From: Acidobacteriota bacterium | GTDB taxonomy: Bacteria > Acidobacteriota > Vicinamibacteria > Vicinamibacterales > JAKQTR01 | Direction: 5' to 3' | Assembly: GCA_029562975.1 (NCBI GenBank) | Contig: JAKQTR010000038.1 | Span: 62,001-126,000 of the forward strand | Length of the DNA: 64,000 nt | Part shown: in pieces, positions 16,254 through 29,631 of the stretch | How positions within the stretch are numbered: the first letter of the stretch is position 1 | Layout of the letters: each line of letters opens with the position of its first letter | Notes under the pieces: generated by a model | Databases searched by the model: none | Seen by the model: the letters and a program-made list of their open reading frames with translations, nothing else | What the model was told of the DNA's origin: nothing | Program-made: the position numbers and the translations under genes

Positions 16254-17174
16254 ATGTCCAGATTCTGGTCACGGCGCATCACGGTCGTTCTCGTCGACCG
16301 CACCAGCGGCGTCGGGCGGCGACTCACAATCCCGCTGGGATGGACGCTCGCGGCCATCGGCTTTCTGTTCACTCTGCCCGTGCTGGTCGGCCTGGGTATC
16401 CGCCTTGGGACCGTGGCGGAGATTGCCTCGCTGCGGGCGGACGCCGCGGCCCTCATGATGGAGAACCGGAGCTACAAAGCGGCCACGGGCGAGCTTGCGA
16501 CGCAGGTCGTGTCGCTGCAGGGCGTCATTGAGGAGTTGTCGTCCCGCGCGAACCTCGATCCGGCCTCGGCCCGGGCTATGCAGCAGCTGCCGGCCGTTGT
16601 CCGGGACCGGGCGATGGGCGGCGAGGCCTCGGTGGCCGAGCGGTCGACGGCGCGCTCGGCTCCCCTCTCTTCTCCCGAGGACACCTTCGGCATGATCCGC
16701 GAGGTGCTCGGCCGGCTGGAGAGCGGCTTGCGCGTTGTCCGGACGGACGTCGAGCGGCGCGAGGCCCTGGCGGCGTCGACGCCGTCCATCTGGCCCGCGG
16801 TGGGCTGGCTGTCGGCGGGTTTCGGCTATCGGCCTGATCCCTTCACGGGCGCCTCCAGCTTTCACTACGGCCTCGACATCTCGGCGGACAAGGGGCAGCC
16901 CGTCGTAGCGACAGCGAACGGGGTGGTCGAATCGGCCGAATGGAACGGGAATTACGGCAATCTCCTCGTGATCGATCACGGCTTCGGCGTGAAGACGCGG
17001 TACGGCCATCTCTCGGCGTTCGCAGTCAAGCAGTCGACGCCGGTGAAACGAGGGGACCTCGTCGGGTACGTTGGCGCGACGGGCCGGGCGACGGGCCCGC
17101 ACCTGCACTACGAGATCCTCGTGAACGGCCAGATGATCAACCCCCTGCGCCTGCTCGCCGCCGCTCCCCGCTGA
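16254..17174 (+). CDS. M23-family peptidoglycan endopeptidase, membrane-anchored
   Basis: The 306-residue protein (ATG 16254; a second ATG at 16224 falls inside the hairpin) begins with a basic cytoplasmic end and one membrane helix (GWTLAAIGFLFTLPVLVGLG). A coiled-coil section (about 55-150) follows. The LytM/M23 domain at about 185-300 carries the zinc ligands: HYGLDISADKGQPV holds the first histidine and aspartate, and TGPHLHYEILVNGQMINPL holds the HxH pair. All expected metal ligands are present, so it is probably an active DD-endopeptidase rather than an EnvC/NlpD-type activator. It is anchored in the inner membrane facing the periplasm. Confidence 0.92.
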   Translation: MSRFWSRRITVVLVDRTSGVGRRLTIPLGWTLAAIGFLFTLPVLVGLGIRLGTVAEIASLRADAAALMMENRSYKAATGELATQVVSLQGVIEELSSRANLDPASARAMQQLPAVVRDRAMGGEASVAERSTARSAPLSSPEDTFGMIREVLGRLESGLRVVRTDVERREALAASTPSIWPAVGWLSAGFGYRPDPFTGASSFHYGLDISADKGQPVVATANGVVESAEWNGNYGNLLVIDHGFGVKTRYGHLSAFAVKQSTPVKRGDLVGYVGATGRATGPHLHYEILVNGQMINPLRLLAAAPR

Positions 17175-17180
17175 TCGCGC

Positions 17181-17207
17181 GGCGGCGCGCATGCGCCGCC
17201 GTTTCTT
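17181..17207 (+). terminator. Rho-independent terminator after the M23 peptidase gene
   Basis: GGCGGCGC (17181-17188) pairs perfectly with GCGCCGCC (17193-17200) around a 4-base loop, and GTTTCTT follows. It starts 6 bases after the stop codon and ends where the secA -35 begins. Confidence 0.8.
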
Positions 17208-17235
17208 GACGGACCGTACAGCGCTCCCCTACAAT
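17206..17235 (+). promoter_or_regulatory. secA promoter, TTGACG-18-TACAAT
   Basis: The -35 TTGACG (17206-17211) and -10 TACAAT (17230-17235) are separated by 18 bases. Both are close to the housekeeping consensus. The predicted start near 17242 gives a 26-base leader to the ATG at 17268 with no clear ribosome-binding site. Confidence 0.8.
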
Positions 17236-17267
17236 CGATCGGTACCCCCGGTGCCATTGGCCCGCTC

Positions 17268-21705
<4,438 letters not shown>

Positions 21706-21720
21706 CGCGGCGCCAGGCGG

Positions 21721-22185
21721 TCAGAGCGCGAACGGCGGGCCGGCCGCCGCCTCCACGACCAGCGCGTCCGGTCCTTCGAGCGCGACGCGCCGGCTGTCGC
21801 CGCCGAGATCCACGATGAGCACCCGGAGCGAGCCGTCCGGAGGCCGCTGGAGCTTGTCGCCCCATTCGACGGCGACGACGCCGTCCCGCCCGAGTTCGTC
21901 GAGGCCCAGATCGTCCGCCTCGCGTCCGTCCAGGCGGTACAGATCGGCGTGCAGCAGCTGCAGCCGGCCGCCGCGGTACTCCTGCACCAGCGTGAACGTG
22001 GGGCTGGACACGTCGTCCTCGGACGCGCCGAGCCCGGCGGCCAGGCCGCGGACGAACGCGGTCTTGCCCACGCCGAGCTCGCCCTCGAGCAGGACCACCG
22101 CGCCGGAGGGAAGGCGGCGGCCGAGGCGGTAACCGAGGGATGTGGTCTCAGCCTCGGATCCCGTCACGAACTCGCGCCGCGTCAT
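21721..22185 (-). CDS. tsaE: tRNA threonylcarbamoyladenosine biosynthesis ATPase TsaE
   Basis: The 154-residue protein carries a P-loop LLEGELGVGKTAFVRGLAAG and the TsaE signature SSPTFTLVQEYRGGRLQLLH followed by DLYRLDG. The conserved EWGDKL sits near residue 107. TsaE is the ATPase that resets the TsaBD complex during t6A37 formation on ANN-decoding tRNAs. Its ATG overlaps the stop of the nnrE/nnrD gene (ATGA), so the two are translated together. It is convergent with guaB with a 15-base gap. Confidence 0.95.
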   Translation of the reverse strand: MTRREFVTGSEAETTSLGYRLGRRLPSGAVVLLEGELGVGKTAFVRGLAAGLGASEDDVSSPTFTLVQEYRGGRLQLLHADLYRLDGREADDLGLDELGRDGVVAVEWGDKLQRPPDGSLRVLIVDLGGDSRRVALEGPDALVVEAAAGPPFAL

Positions 22186-23759
22186 GGGGCGTCGCGGGCG
22201 GCGCGCGGGCGGGCCGTGAGTTCGAGCACGGCTTCCCCGATCTCGCTGACGATGTCGCCCGCCGTCATCGAGACCTCTCCGAGGTCGGCCGCGGCCAGGT
22301 CGCCGGCGGCCCCATGGAGATAGACCGCGAGCAGGCAGGCGGCCGTGACGCCGACGCCCTGCGCCAGCCACCCGGCGATCATCCCGGTCAGCACGTCGCC
22401 CGATCCGCCGGTTGCCATGCCGGGATTGCCCGTCGGATTGATATACACCGTTCCGTCGGGCGAGGCGATGAGGGTGCGGCTCCCTTTCAGCACGACGTAG
22501 AGGTGGTGTCCCGTTGCGAAGCTGCGGGCCGTGCCGAGGCGATCGCGCTGAATCTGGGCGGCGCGGGCGCCCAGGAGACGCGCCATCTCGCCGGGGTGGG
22601 GCGTGATCACGACCGGGCGATCGGGGGTTCCTCGAAGCGCATCGGGATCGGGAGCGAGCACGGTCAGCGCGTCGGCGTCGAGCACGAGCGGCGTGGCGGC
22701 GCGGCCGAGCAGGCCGCGCACGAACGCCTCCTGCGCCGGCCCTGTACCGAGGCCCGGGCCCGCTGCGATGACGTCGTGCGGGGCGCTCAGCACCCGCTCG
22801 AGCGCGCCTGACGCCGCGGTGCCGTCCGGCAGCTCCTCTAGTGGGATGGTCATGTAGGCGGCGCCCAGCGAAGCGACAATCGGCAGGCAGGAGGCCGGCG
22901 TGGCCACGGTGACCAGGCCGGCACCGCTGCGAAGGGCCGCCTCCGCCGCCAGGTGCGCGGCGCCGGTCTTTCCCCTCGATCCGGACACGATGAGCGCGTG
23001 GCCAAAGTCGCCCTTGTGCGCGTCTGCGGCCCGCTCGCCAACCAGGCCCCGCACCTCGTCCCGGGTAACCCGCTCGATGCGGGGCCCGGGCAGATCGTCG
23101 ATTACGCTCCGCGGGATGCCGATGTCGGCGACCACGACCCGCCCGGCCAGCGTCTCGCCCGTCGGAAGCATCAGCGGGAGCTTGGGGGCCCCGAAGGTGA
23201 CCGTGAGTGCGGCCTGAACGGCCGGGCCGATGGGGGCGGGGTCGTCCGCCGACAGGCCGCTCGGCAGGTCGACCGCGACGACCTGCGCGCCCGACGCGTT
23301 CACGTCCTGGACGATCGTCTCGGCGAGTCCCCCGAGGGGGGATCGGAGCCCCGTCCCGAAGAGGGCGTCGACGATCAGGTCGCGGCGCAGCAGGTCGCCG
23401 CCATGCAGCTCCCAGTCCTCGGAGGAGGCGACTTCGACGACATCGAGGCCGAGCCGGGCCAGGATGTCGAGGTTCAGCCTGGCGTCGCCGCGAACCTCGG
23501 CCGCCGCGCCGACCAGGCAGACGCGGACGTCGACGCCCATCTGCCAGAGCACCCGCGCGACCACGCAGCCGTCGCCGCCGTTGTTGCCCCGGCCGGCGAG
23601 AACGGCGACCCGCGCGCTGCGCAGATCGTCGAACGCCTGCTCCATGGCCGACACGACCTGGCGGCCCGCGTTCTCCATGAGCACGGACGAAGGGATGCCG
23701 ATGTCTTCGATCGTCCGGCGATCCGCCTCGCGCATCTGATCGGCGTTCAGCACCCGCAC
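22182..23759 (-). CDS. nnrED: Bifunctional NAD(P)HX epimerase / ADP-dependent NAD(P)HX dehydratase
   Basis: This 525-residue two-domain repair enzyme restores hydrated NAD(P)H. The GTG at 23759 is chosen because AGGAGGG stands ahead at proper spacing. The N-terminal YjeF_N epimerase (about 1-215) has VLMENAGRQVVSAM and VLAGRGNNGGDGCVVARVL. The C-terminal carbohydrate-kinase-like dehydratase (about 225-525) has HKGDFGHALIVSGSRGKTGA, AAGPGLGTGPA and the catalytic GNPGMATGGSGDVLTGMIAG. The fused arrangement is common in bacteria. It is co-translated with tsaE. Confidence 0.96.
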   Translation of the reverse strand: MRVLNADQMREADRRTIEDIGIPSSVLMENAGRQVVSAMEQAFDDLRSARVAVLAGRGNNGGDGCVVARVLWQMGVDVRVCLVGAAAEVRGDARLNLDILARLGLDVVEVASSEDWELHGGDLLRRDLIVDALFGTGLRSPLGGLAETIVQDVNASGAQVVAVDLPSGLSADDPAPIGPAVQAALTVTFGAPKLPLMLPTGETLAGRVVVADIGIPRSVIDDLPGPRIERVTRDEVRGLVGERAADAHKGDFGHALIVSGSRGKTGAAHLAAEAALRSGAGLVTVATPASCLPIVASLGAAYMTIPLEELPDGTAASGALERVLSAPHDVIAAGPGLGTGPAQEAFVRGLLGRAATPLVLDADALTVLAPDPDALRGTPDRPVVITPHPGEMARLLGARAAQIQRDRLGTARSFATGHHLYVVLKGSRTLIASPDGTVYINPTGNPGMATGGSGDVLTGMIAGWLAQGVGVTAACLLAVYLHGAAGDLAAADLGEVSMTAGDIVSEIGEAVLELTARPRAARDAP

Positions 23760-23814
23760 CGCAACCCTCCTGCCCGTTCGCCGGCCGGCGCGCGGGCCCG
23801 CGCATCTTGCGCGC

Positions 23815-23823
23815 ACTCTACCA
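23815..23823 (-). promoter_or_regulatory. Candidate extended -10 (TGGTAGAGT) for nnrED-tsaE
   Basis: On the minus strand TAGAGT at 23815-23820 carries a TGG extension, the third use of this -10 hexamer in the window. No good -35 is visible. It would place the start near 23808 and a leader of about 50 bases before the GTG at 23759. Confidence 0.4.
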
Positions 23824-23901
23824 TAGGAGCTACCTTATGCGGGGCCGTCTGGAGACCGGTGCCGCGCGCACCGGGGACGGCCGTCAAGGAGGACGGAGCG
23901 C

Positions 23902-24837
23902 ATGCTCGCGGTGGCCTACGTCAATGGCCGGATCGTCGCACCGCAGGACGCGATGATCTCGGTGTTCGATCACGGGTTCCTGTTCGGTGAAGGCGTCTAC
24001 GAGGTGATGCGCACGTACGACGGCGAGCTCTTCCTCGCCGATCGGCACTTCCGGAGGCTCCGCGACTCGGCGGCGATGATCTCGCTCGAGATCGGGATGC
24101 CGGACCAGGCGCTGGCCCGGGCCTGCCGCGACACCATGGACGCGTTCCGAACCGGCCCCGGGCGGGGCGCCTTCGACGAGGAGCTTTACGTCCGGCTGCT
24201 GGTCACGCGCGGGATCGGCGAGATGACCTACGATCCGGCGAAGGCCTACCGCCCGTCGGTCGTTGTCATCGTCAAGCCCCTGGGCCAGCCGGCCTCCTGG
24301 GTCTACGAGCAGGGCGTCGCCGTCGCGCTGGTGTCGGTCGTCAGGAACCACCCCCGCTCGATCAGCCCGCGGATCAAGTCGAACAACCTGCTGAACAACA
24401 TCCTCGCCATGCAGGAGGCCCTGCGGCGCGGCCCGTTCGCCGAGGCCGTCATGCGCAACCACCGGGGCGAGCTGGCCGAGTGCTCGCAGTCGAACCTGTT
24501 CGTGGTGACGGGCGGCGCGGCGCGTACGCCGGCCCTGGACGCCGGCCTGCTCGCGGGCATCACCCGGGAGTTCGTCGAAGAGGTCGCCGCGGCGGCCGGC
24601 ATCCCCGTACACGACACGAGACTCACGGATGAGGACCTGTTCGGGGCCGACGAGGCGTTCCTGACGAGCACGACGAAGGAGATCGTCCCGATCGTGCGCG
24701 TTGACGACCGCCCGATTGGCAGCGGCTCGCCCGGGCCGGTGACGCGGCGCCTGCTCGAGGCGTACCGCGTCAGGGCCCGGGACGTCGCACGGGCGGCAGC
24801 GAGCCGCTACCGCGTCGAGCCGCCGCTGCCCGAGTAG
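23902..24837 (+). CDS. Class IV PLP-dependent aminotransferase (branched-chain / D-amino-acid type)
   Basis: This 311-residue protein starts at an ATG preceded by a strong AGGAGGACGGAG. The fold-type IV features are clear: DHGFLFGEGVYEVMRTYDGE near residue 24, the PLP lysine in SPRIKSNNLLNNILAMQEAL (about residue 159), GELAECSQSNLFVVTGG as the cofactor phosphate and glutamate region, and EAFLTSTTKEIVPIVRVDD. Within class IV it could be IlvE, D-alanine transaminase or aminodeoxychorismate lyase. The substrate cannot be decided from the sequence alone. It overlaps the convergent gcvP end by 31 bases. Confidence 0.93.
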   Translation: MLAVAYVNGRIVAPQDAMISVFDHGFLFGEGVYEVMRTYDGELFLADRHFRRLRDSAAMISLEIGMPDQALARACRDTMDAFRTGPGRGAFDEELYVRLLVTRGIGEMTYDPAKAYRPSVVVIVKPLGQPASWVYEQGVAVALVSVVRNHPRSISPRIKSNNLLNNILAMQEALRRGPFAEAVMRNHRGELAECSQSNLFVVTGGAARTPALDAGLLAGITREFVEEVAAAAGIPVHDTRLTDEDLFGADEAFLTSTTKEIVPIVRVDDRPIGSGSPGPVTRRLLEAYRVRARDVARAAASRYRVEPPLPE

Positions 24838-27695
24838 GCCTCGGGCGGCGGGCAGGCGCAGACGAGGTTGCGATCGCCGTAGGGGTTGTCGATCCGGCCC
24901 ACGCTCGGCCAGACCTTGCCGGCCTTCACGAACGGCAGCGGGAAGACCGCCTGCTCCCGCGAGTACGGGTGGGTCCAGACGTCGGCGGCCGCCACCGCCA
25001 TCGTGTGCGGCGCGTGTTTCAGGACGTTGTCCGTCCGGTCGCTCGTGCCGTCGAGGACGTCCTGGATCTCCCGGCGAATGGCGATCATCGCGTCGCAGAA
25101 GCGGTCCAGCTCGTCGAGCGGCTCGCTCTCGGTCGGCTCGACCATCAGGGTGCCTGGCACCGGGAACGACACGGTCGGCGCATGGAAACCGTAGTCCATG
25201 AGCCGCTTCGCCACGTCGCCTTCCTCGATGCCAGCGGCCTTGAACGCGCGCAGGTCGAAGATCAGCTCGTGCGCGCACCGCCCGCGCGCGTTCGTGTAGA
25301 GCACCGGGTAGTGCGCCTCCAGGCGCGACTTGACGTAGTTGGCGCTCAGGATGGCGTGCTTGGTGGCTTCGGTCAGGCCCTCCCCTCCCAGCATGCACAC
25401 GTAGGCATACGAGATGAGCAGGATGTCCGCCGAGCCGAAGGGCGCCCCGGCGACCGCTCGGATGGCCTTGGATCCGCCCGTGCGGACCAGCGCGTGCCCG
25501 GGCAGGAACGGCGCGAGATGCGCGGCCACCGCGATGGGGCCCATGCCGGGACCGCCGCCGCCGTGGGGAATGGCGAACGTCTTGTGCAGGTTGAGATGGC
25601 AGACGTCGGCGCCGATGGCGGCGGGACTCGTCAGCCCGACCTGGGCGTTGAGGTTGGCGCCGTCCATGTAAACCTGGCCGCCGCACTCGTGCACGATGCG
25701 GCAGATCTCCTGCACGGCGTCTTCGAAGACGCCATGGGTCGAGGGGTACGTGAGCATCAGCGCAGCCAGCGCCGGTCCGTGCTCGCGCGCCTTCGCCCGG
25801 AGGTCCTCGACGTCCACGTTCCCACGCGCGTCGCACGCCACGACGACGACCTTCATGCCCGCCATCACCGCGCTCGCCGGGTTCGTTCCGTGCGCCGACG
25901 AGGGGATGAGGACGACGTCGCGGTGCCCCTCTCCGCGATCGCGGTGCCACGCCCGGATGACCATCAAGCCGGCGAATTCGCCCTGGGCCCCCGAGTTGGG
26001 CTGGAGGCTGACCGCGTGCAGCCCCGTCACGCGGCGCAGCGCCTCCTCGAGACCAGCCAGGACCTCGGCGTAGCCGGCGGCCTGCTCGGCCGGGACGAAC
26101 GGGTGGATGGAGGCGAACTCGGGCCAGGAGATGGCCTCCATGATCGACGCCGCGTTGAGCTTCATCGTGCACGAGCCGAGAGGGATCATGGAAGTGTCGA
26201 GGCCGACGTCCTTGCGCTCGAGCGACTTCAGAAAGCGCATCATCGCCGTCTCCGAGTGATAGCGGCTGAAGACGGGGTGCGTGAGGAACGGCGACGTCCG
26301 CCGGAGCGGCTCGGGCCACGACGGGTCGGGCTCGAGTTCGACCGCTCGAGGGCCGGCATCCTGGACGCCGAGCGTTCGGGCGAACACGCCGGCCAAGGCC
26401 TCGACGTCCGATTCGCCGACGACCTCGTTGAGGCTGATGCCGATCTCGTCCGGCCTCGATGGCTCGGCCCGCACGTTGTAGCCGGCGTCGGCTGCCGCGG
26501 CGCAGAGGGCGTGCCGCAGGGCAGCGGGCACGCCGATGGCCAGCGTGTCGAAGTACGCGGCGTTGCGCTGGCTGCACTGCATGGCGGCCAGCCGGCGGGC
26601 CAGCTCGCGCGCGAGGCCGTGCACGCGCGCCGCGATTCGGGTGATGCCTGCCGGGCCGTGATACACGGCGTAGAGGCCCGCCATCGTCGCCAGGAGCGCC
26701 TGGGCCGTGCAGATGTTCGACGTCGCCTTGTCGCGCCTGATGTGCTGCTCGCGGGTCTGCAGCGCCATGCGGTAGGCGCGGTTGCCCTGGGCGTCAACCG
26801 ACACGCCGATGATGCGGCCGGGGGCCTGGCGGACGAACTGCTCGCGTGTCGCGAAGAAGGCGGCGTGCGGGCCGCCGTAGCCCATCGGCACGCCGAACCG
26901 CTGCGCGCTGCCGAGCACCACGTCGGCGCCCATCTCTCCAGGCGGGGTCACGAGCGCCAGCGACAGCAGGTCGGTTGCCACCGCCACCAGCGCCCCGGCC
27001 TGGTGCGCCTTGGCGGCGAGGGCGCGCAGGTCGTGCAGCGCGCCGCGCTCGTCCGGCGTCTGCAGGAGCACGCCGAACACGCGGCCGTCGAAGGCCATCT
27101 CCTGGGGGTCGCACACCACCAGTTCGATGCCGAGCGGATCCGCCCGGCCCGCCAGGACGTCGAGCGTCTGCGGAAAACACCCCGACGAGGCGAGGAACAC
27201 CGAGCGGCTGCCGCCCTGGATCCGCCGCAGCATCGTCATCGCCTCGGCAGCCGCCGTGGGCTCGTCGAGCAGCGACGCGTTGGCGACGGGCAGCCCGGTG
27301 AGGTCCGCCACGACCGTCTGGAACGTCAGCAGCGCCTCGAGGCGCCCTTGCGCGATTTCCGCCTGGTACGGCGTGTACGGGGTGTACCAGCCCGGGTTCT
27401 CGAGGACGTTCCTCAGAATCACGCTCGGGGTCACGCAGTCGCTGTACCCGAGGCCGATCAGTGACTTCATCGGACGGTTCCTGGCGGCGATTCCCCGGAG
27501 CCTCGACAGGAACCCGTGCTCGGATTCCGGCGGCGCCATCTGGAGGGGGCCTGGCAACCGGATGCTCGCCGGGATGGCCTCGTCCATCAGCGCGTCCAGC
27601 GACGCCGCCCCGATGGCCCTCAGCATCGCGTCGCGCTCGTGCGGCCGCGGGCCGATGTGACGGGACTCGAACGACCCAATGGTGTCACGGTTCAT
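24807..27695 (-). CDS. gcvP: Glycine dehydrogenase (decarboxylating), P-protein, single-chain
   Basis: This 962-residue PLP enzyme decarboxylates glycine and passes the aminomethyl group to the lipoyl arm of GcvH. The ATG at 27695 is preceded by TGAGGT; a further ATG at 27710 has no such site. Both homologous halves of the alpha2-type protein are fused: MTPYTPYQAEIAQGRLEAL-like text in the N-terminal half (here YTPYTPYQAEIAQGRLEALL), and the C-terminal catalytic half with the PLP lysine in HLNLHKTFAIPHGGGGPGMG. The ending DRNLVCACPPPEAY matches the family. It follows gcvT and gcvH on the same strand, with a 162-base spacer after gcvH in which I see no further gene. Confidence 0.97.
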   Translation of the reverse strand: MNRDTIGSFESRHIGPRPHERDAMLRAIGAASLDALMDEAIPASIRLPGPLQMAPPESEHGFLSRLRGIAARNRPMKSLIGLGYSDCVTPSVILRNVLENPGWYTPYTPYQAEIAQGRLEALLTFQTVVADLTGLPVANASLLDEPTAAAEAMTMLRRIQGGSRSVFLASSGCFPQTLDVLAGRADPLGIELVVCDPQEMAFDGRVFGVLLQTPDERGALHDLRALAAKAHQAGALVAVATDLLSLALVTPPGEMGADVVLGSAQRFGVPMGYGGPHAAFFATREQFVRQAPGRIIGVSVDAQGNRAYRMALQTREQHIRRDKATSNICTAQALLATMAGLYAVYHGPAGITRIAARVHGLARELARRLAAMQCSQRNAAYFDTLAIGVPAALRHALCAAAADAGYNVRAEPSRPDEIGISLNEVVGESDVEALAGVFARTLGVQDAGPRAVELEPDPSWPEPLRRTSPFLTHPVFSRYHSETAMMRFLKSLERKDVGLDTSMIPLGSCTMKLNAASIMEAISWPEFASIHPFVPAEQAAGYAEVLAGLEEALRRVTGLHAVSLQPNSGAQGEFAGLMVIRAWHRDRGEGHRDVVLIPSSAHGTNPASAVMAGMKVVVVACDARGNVDVEDLRAKAREHGPALAALMLTYPSTHGVFEDAVQEICRIVHECGGQVYMDGANLNAQVGLTSPAAIGADVCHLNLHKTFAIPHGGGGPGMGPIAVAAHLAPFLPGHALVRTGGSKAIRAVAGAPFGSADILLISYAYVCMLGGEGLTEATKHAILSANYVKSRLEAHYPVLYTNARGRCAHELIFDLRAFKAAGIEEGDVAKRLMDYGFHAPTVSFPVPGTLMVEPTESEPLDELDRFCDAMIAIRREIQDVLDGTSDRTDNVLKHAPHTMAVAAADVWTHPYSREQAVFPLPFVKAGKVWPSVGRIDNPYGDRNLVCACPPPEAYSGSGGSTR

Positions 27696-27857
27696 GGATG
27701 ATGACCTCATGGCCCAGGCGCGCGGACGGCGCGGCTGGCGGAGAGAGGGGCGAAACGGCCGGGCCGGTTCACCGGAACGAACCTCCGGGCGCGCACGGCG
27801 CGGGCCGGACCGTCCGTCGGGGCTGCGGCGCGGCTGGAGGCGGCCGCGCCACCGCGG

Positions 27858-28229
27858 CTACTTGACCAGTTCGGCGTACTCCGCGGCGCCGAGGAGCGCC
27901 TCGGCGTCAGCCGGTGCGGACAAGCGGATTTCAACCATCCAACTGCTGTGGGGATCGCTGTTCACGCGATCCGGCGCACCCACCAGATCGGCGTTGACCG
28001 CGACCACCTCGCCCGACACGGGGCTGTAGAGCTCCGAGACGGCCTTCACCGACTCTACGGTGCCGAAGCTCTCGCCAACCTTGAGGATCCGGCCCACCTG
28101 CGGCAACTCAAGGTACACGACGTCGCCGAGCTGCTTCTGGGCGTAGTCGGTGATGCCCACCCGTCCGGTCTCGCCGGTCATCTGGATCCACTCGTGGTCC
28201 TTCGTGTACTTCAAGTCGGCAGGATACAT
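27858..28229 (-). CDS. gcvH: Glycine cleavage system H protein
   Basis: The 123-residue lipoyl carrier shuttles the aminomethyl intermediate between P, T and L proteins. The lipoylation lysine sits in GTVESVKAVSELYSPVSGEV (about residue 64). The start KYTKDHEWIQMTGETGRVGI is typical, and the DLVGAPDRVNSDPHSSWMVE tail region is conserved. GAGAGG precedes the ATG at good spacing, and only one base separates it from the gcvT stop. Confidence 0.97.
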   Translation of the reverse strand: MYPADLKYTKDHEWIQMTGETGRVGITDYAQKQLGDVVYLELPQVGRILKVGESFGTVESVKAVSELYSPVSGEVVAVNADLVGAPDRVNSDPHSSWMVEIRLSAPADAEALLGAAEYAELVK

Positions 28230-28230
28230 G

Positions 28231-29346
28231 TCAGCCTCTCGGTCGCTTGTAGAACGGCAGCGGGACCACCCGCGCCCGGGTCAACCGGCCCCTGATGTCG
28301 ACGTCGAACTCGGTGCCGATCCCGGCGTGCCCCACCGGAATGTAGGCCATGCCGATGGCCTTCTTGAGGAACGGTGTCTGGGTGCCGCTGGTCACCCGGC
28401 CGGCGGCCGCGCCGTCGATCAACACGGGACAGCCGTGCCGGGCAATGGCCCGGTCCACCATCTCGAATCCGACCAGCCTGGACTCGACCCCGCGGGCCTT
28501 CTGTTCGGCCAGCGCCGCACGGCCCACGAAGTCGCCCTTGTTCCAGCCCACGATCCACTCGAGGTCGGCGTCGAGCAGCGTGGTCGTGTCGTCGATGTCA
28601 TTCCCGTACAGCCGCATGGCTGCTTCGAGCCTCAGCGTGTCGCGGGCGCCGAGCCCTGCCGGCACCACGCCGTCATCCTGCCCGGCTTCGAGCAGCGCGT
28701 CCCAGACCCGGACCGCCTGCTGCGGCGGCACGAAGACCTCGTAGCCGTCTTCGCCCGTGTACCCGGTTCGCGAGAGGGTGCCGCGGGCGCCAGCCACCTC
28801 GCCGTGTGCGAACCAGTAGTTCTTGATCGCCGACAGGTCGATGTTCGTCACGCGCTGCAGGACCTGCCTGGCGAGCGGCCCCTGGATGGCGATGAGCGCG
28901 TAGCGCGCGCTGGTGTCCACGACGGACACCTCGAAGCGGCGGCACTGCTCGGCGATCCAGGCGACGTCCTTGTCCACATTGGACGCGTTGAGGACGAGCA
29001 GGAAGTGATCGTCGGCGAACCGATAGACCAGCATGTCGTCGACGAAGGTGCCCGCCGGCGTGGTCAGGGCCGAGTAGTGGGCCTGCCCGACTTTCAGCCG
29101 TGACGCATCGTTGCTGCTGAACCACTGGACGGCCGCCAGCGCGTTCCTGCCGGCCAGCTCGGCCTGGCCCATGTGCGTGACATCGAAGAGGCCCGCGCGC
29201 GTGCGGACCGCGAGGTGCTCCTGGGACAGCCCGGCGTACTCGACCGGCATGTCCCAGCCGGCGAAGGGCACCATGCGCGCGCCGAGCGCCCGGTGCCTCT
29301 CGCTGAGGGGAGTCGTCTTCAGCGGGGCGGAGGTGCCTTGATTCAT
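28231..29346 (-). CDS. gcvT: Glycine cleavage system aminomethyltransferase (T protein)
   Basis: The 371-residue enzyme releases ammonia and passes the methylene group to tetrahydrofolate. The ATG at 29346 is preferred because the promoter's predicted start (about 29368) lies downstream of the alternative GTG at 29376. Family features are LKTTPLSERHRALGARMVPF, DVTHMGQAELAGRNAL, the catalytic-aspartate region YTGEDGYEVFVPPQQA, and the C-terminal barrel (VPLPFYKRPRG end). It is the first gene of gcvT-gcvH-gcvP. The dihydrolipoamide dehydrogenase gene is not in the window. Confidence 0.96.
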   Translation of the reverse strand: MNQGTSAPLKTTPLSERHRALGARMVPFAGWDMPVEYAGLSQEHLAVRTRAGLFDVTHMGQAELAGRNALAAVQWFSSNDASRLKVGQAHYSALTTPAGTFVDDMLVYRFADDHFLLVLNASNVDKDVAWIAEQCRRFEVSVVDTSARYALIAIQGPLARQVLQRVTNIDLSAIKNYWFAHGEVAGARGTLSRTGYTGEDGYEVFVPPQQAVRVWDALLEAGQDDGVVPAGLGARDTLRLEAAMRLYGNDIDDTTTLLDADLEWIVGWNKGDFVGRAALAEQKARGVESRLVGFEMVDRAIARHGCPVLIDGAAAGRVTSGTQTPFLKKAIGMAYIPVGHAGIGTEFDVDIRGRLTRARVVPLPFYKRPRG

Positions 29347-29374
29347 GGGATGAGAGAGGGGCAAGAGCCTCCCC

Positions 29375-29404
29375 ACACTACTATGCCGCCCGGACGCCGG
29401 TCAA
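29375..29404 (-). promoter_or_regulatory. Promoter of gcvT-gcvH-gcvP, TTGACC-18-TAGTGT
   Basis: On the minus strand, TTGACC (29399-29404) and TAGTGT (29375-29380) are 18 bases apart. Transcription should start near 29368, leaving about 21 bases before the gcvT ATG. There is therefore no room for a glycine riboswitch in this leader. Confidence 0.6.
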
Positions 29405-29442
29405 GCCGACCGGGCGGTTCGGGCCCTGCCCCTCCCGCTTCT

Positions 29443-29628
29443 CTATCGCCGCCCGCCCGGATGCCGCCAGAGGGCCACGGCCAGCGTCGAGCCGAGCAGG
29501 ATGCCCCATGGCACCGCGGGGATCCGCCAGGCCCCCGGGAGGAGCGGCAGGACGACAGCGGAGGCGGCACCCGCCACGAGGATCCCCACCGCGAGCGTGA
29601 CGAGCGCATCGCGAAACCGGACAGGCAT
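29443..29628 (-). CDS. Small two-helix membrane protein
   Basis: This 61-residue reading frame starts at an ATG with GGAG at 6-base spacing, 3 bases after the stop of the upstream secreted-protein gene. It has two hydrophobic segments, ALVTLAVGILVAGAASAVVL and a helix around PWGILLGSTLAVALW, with a short basic end (RHPGGRR). I do not recognise a family. The tight coupling and ribosome-binding site favour a real gene, possibly an accessory membrane subunit for its upstream neighbour. Confidence 0.6.
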   Translation of the reverse strand: MPVRFRDALVTLAVGILVAGAASAVVLPLLPGAWRIPAVPWGILLGSTLAVALWRHPGGRR

Positions 29629-29631
29629 GGC

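Noticed and set aside
24969-27464. Long antisense frame through gcvP
   Set aside because: It mirrors the codon structure of gcvP and carries no recognisable domain.
29347-29442. Glycine riboswitch before gcvT
   Set aside because: The predicted leader is only about 21 bases, and no tandem aptamer-like pattern was seen upstream.
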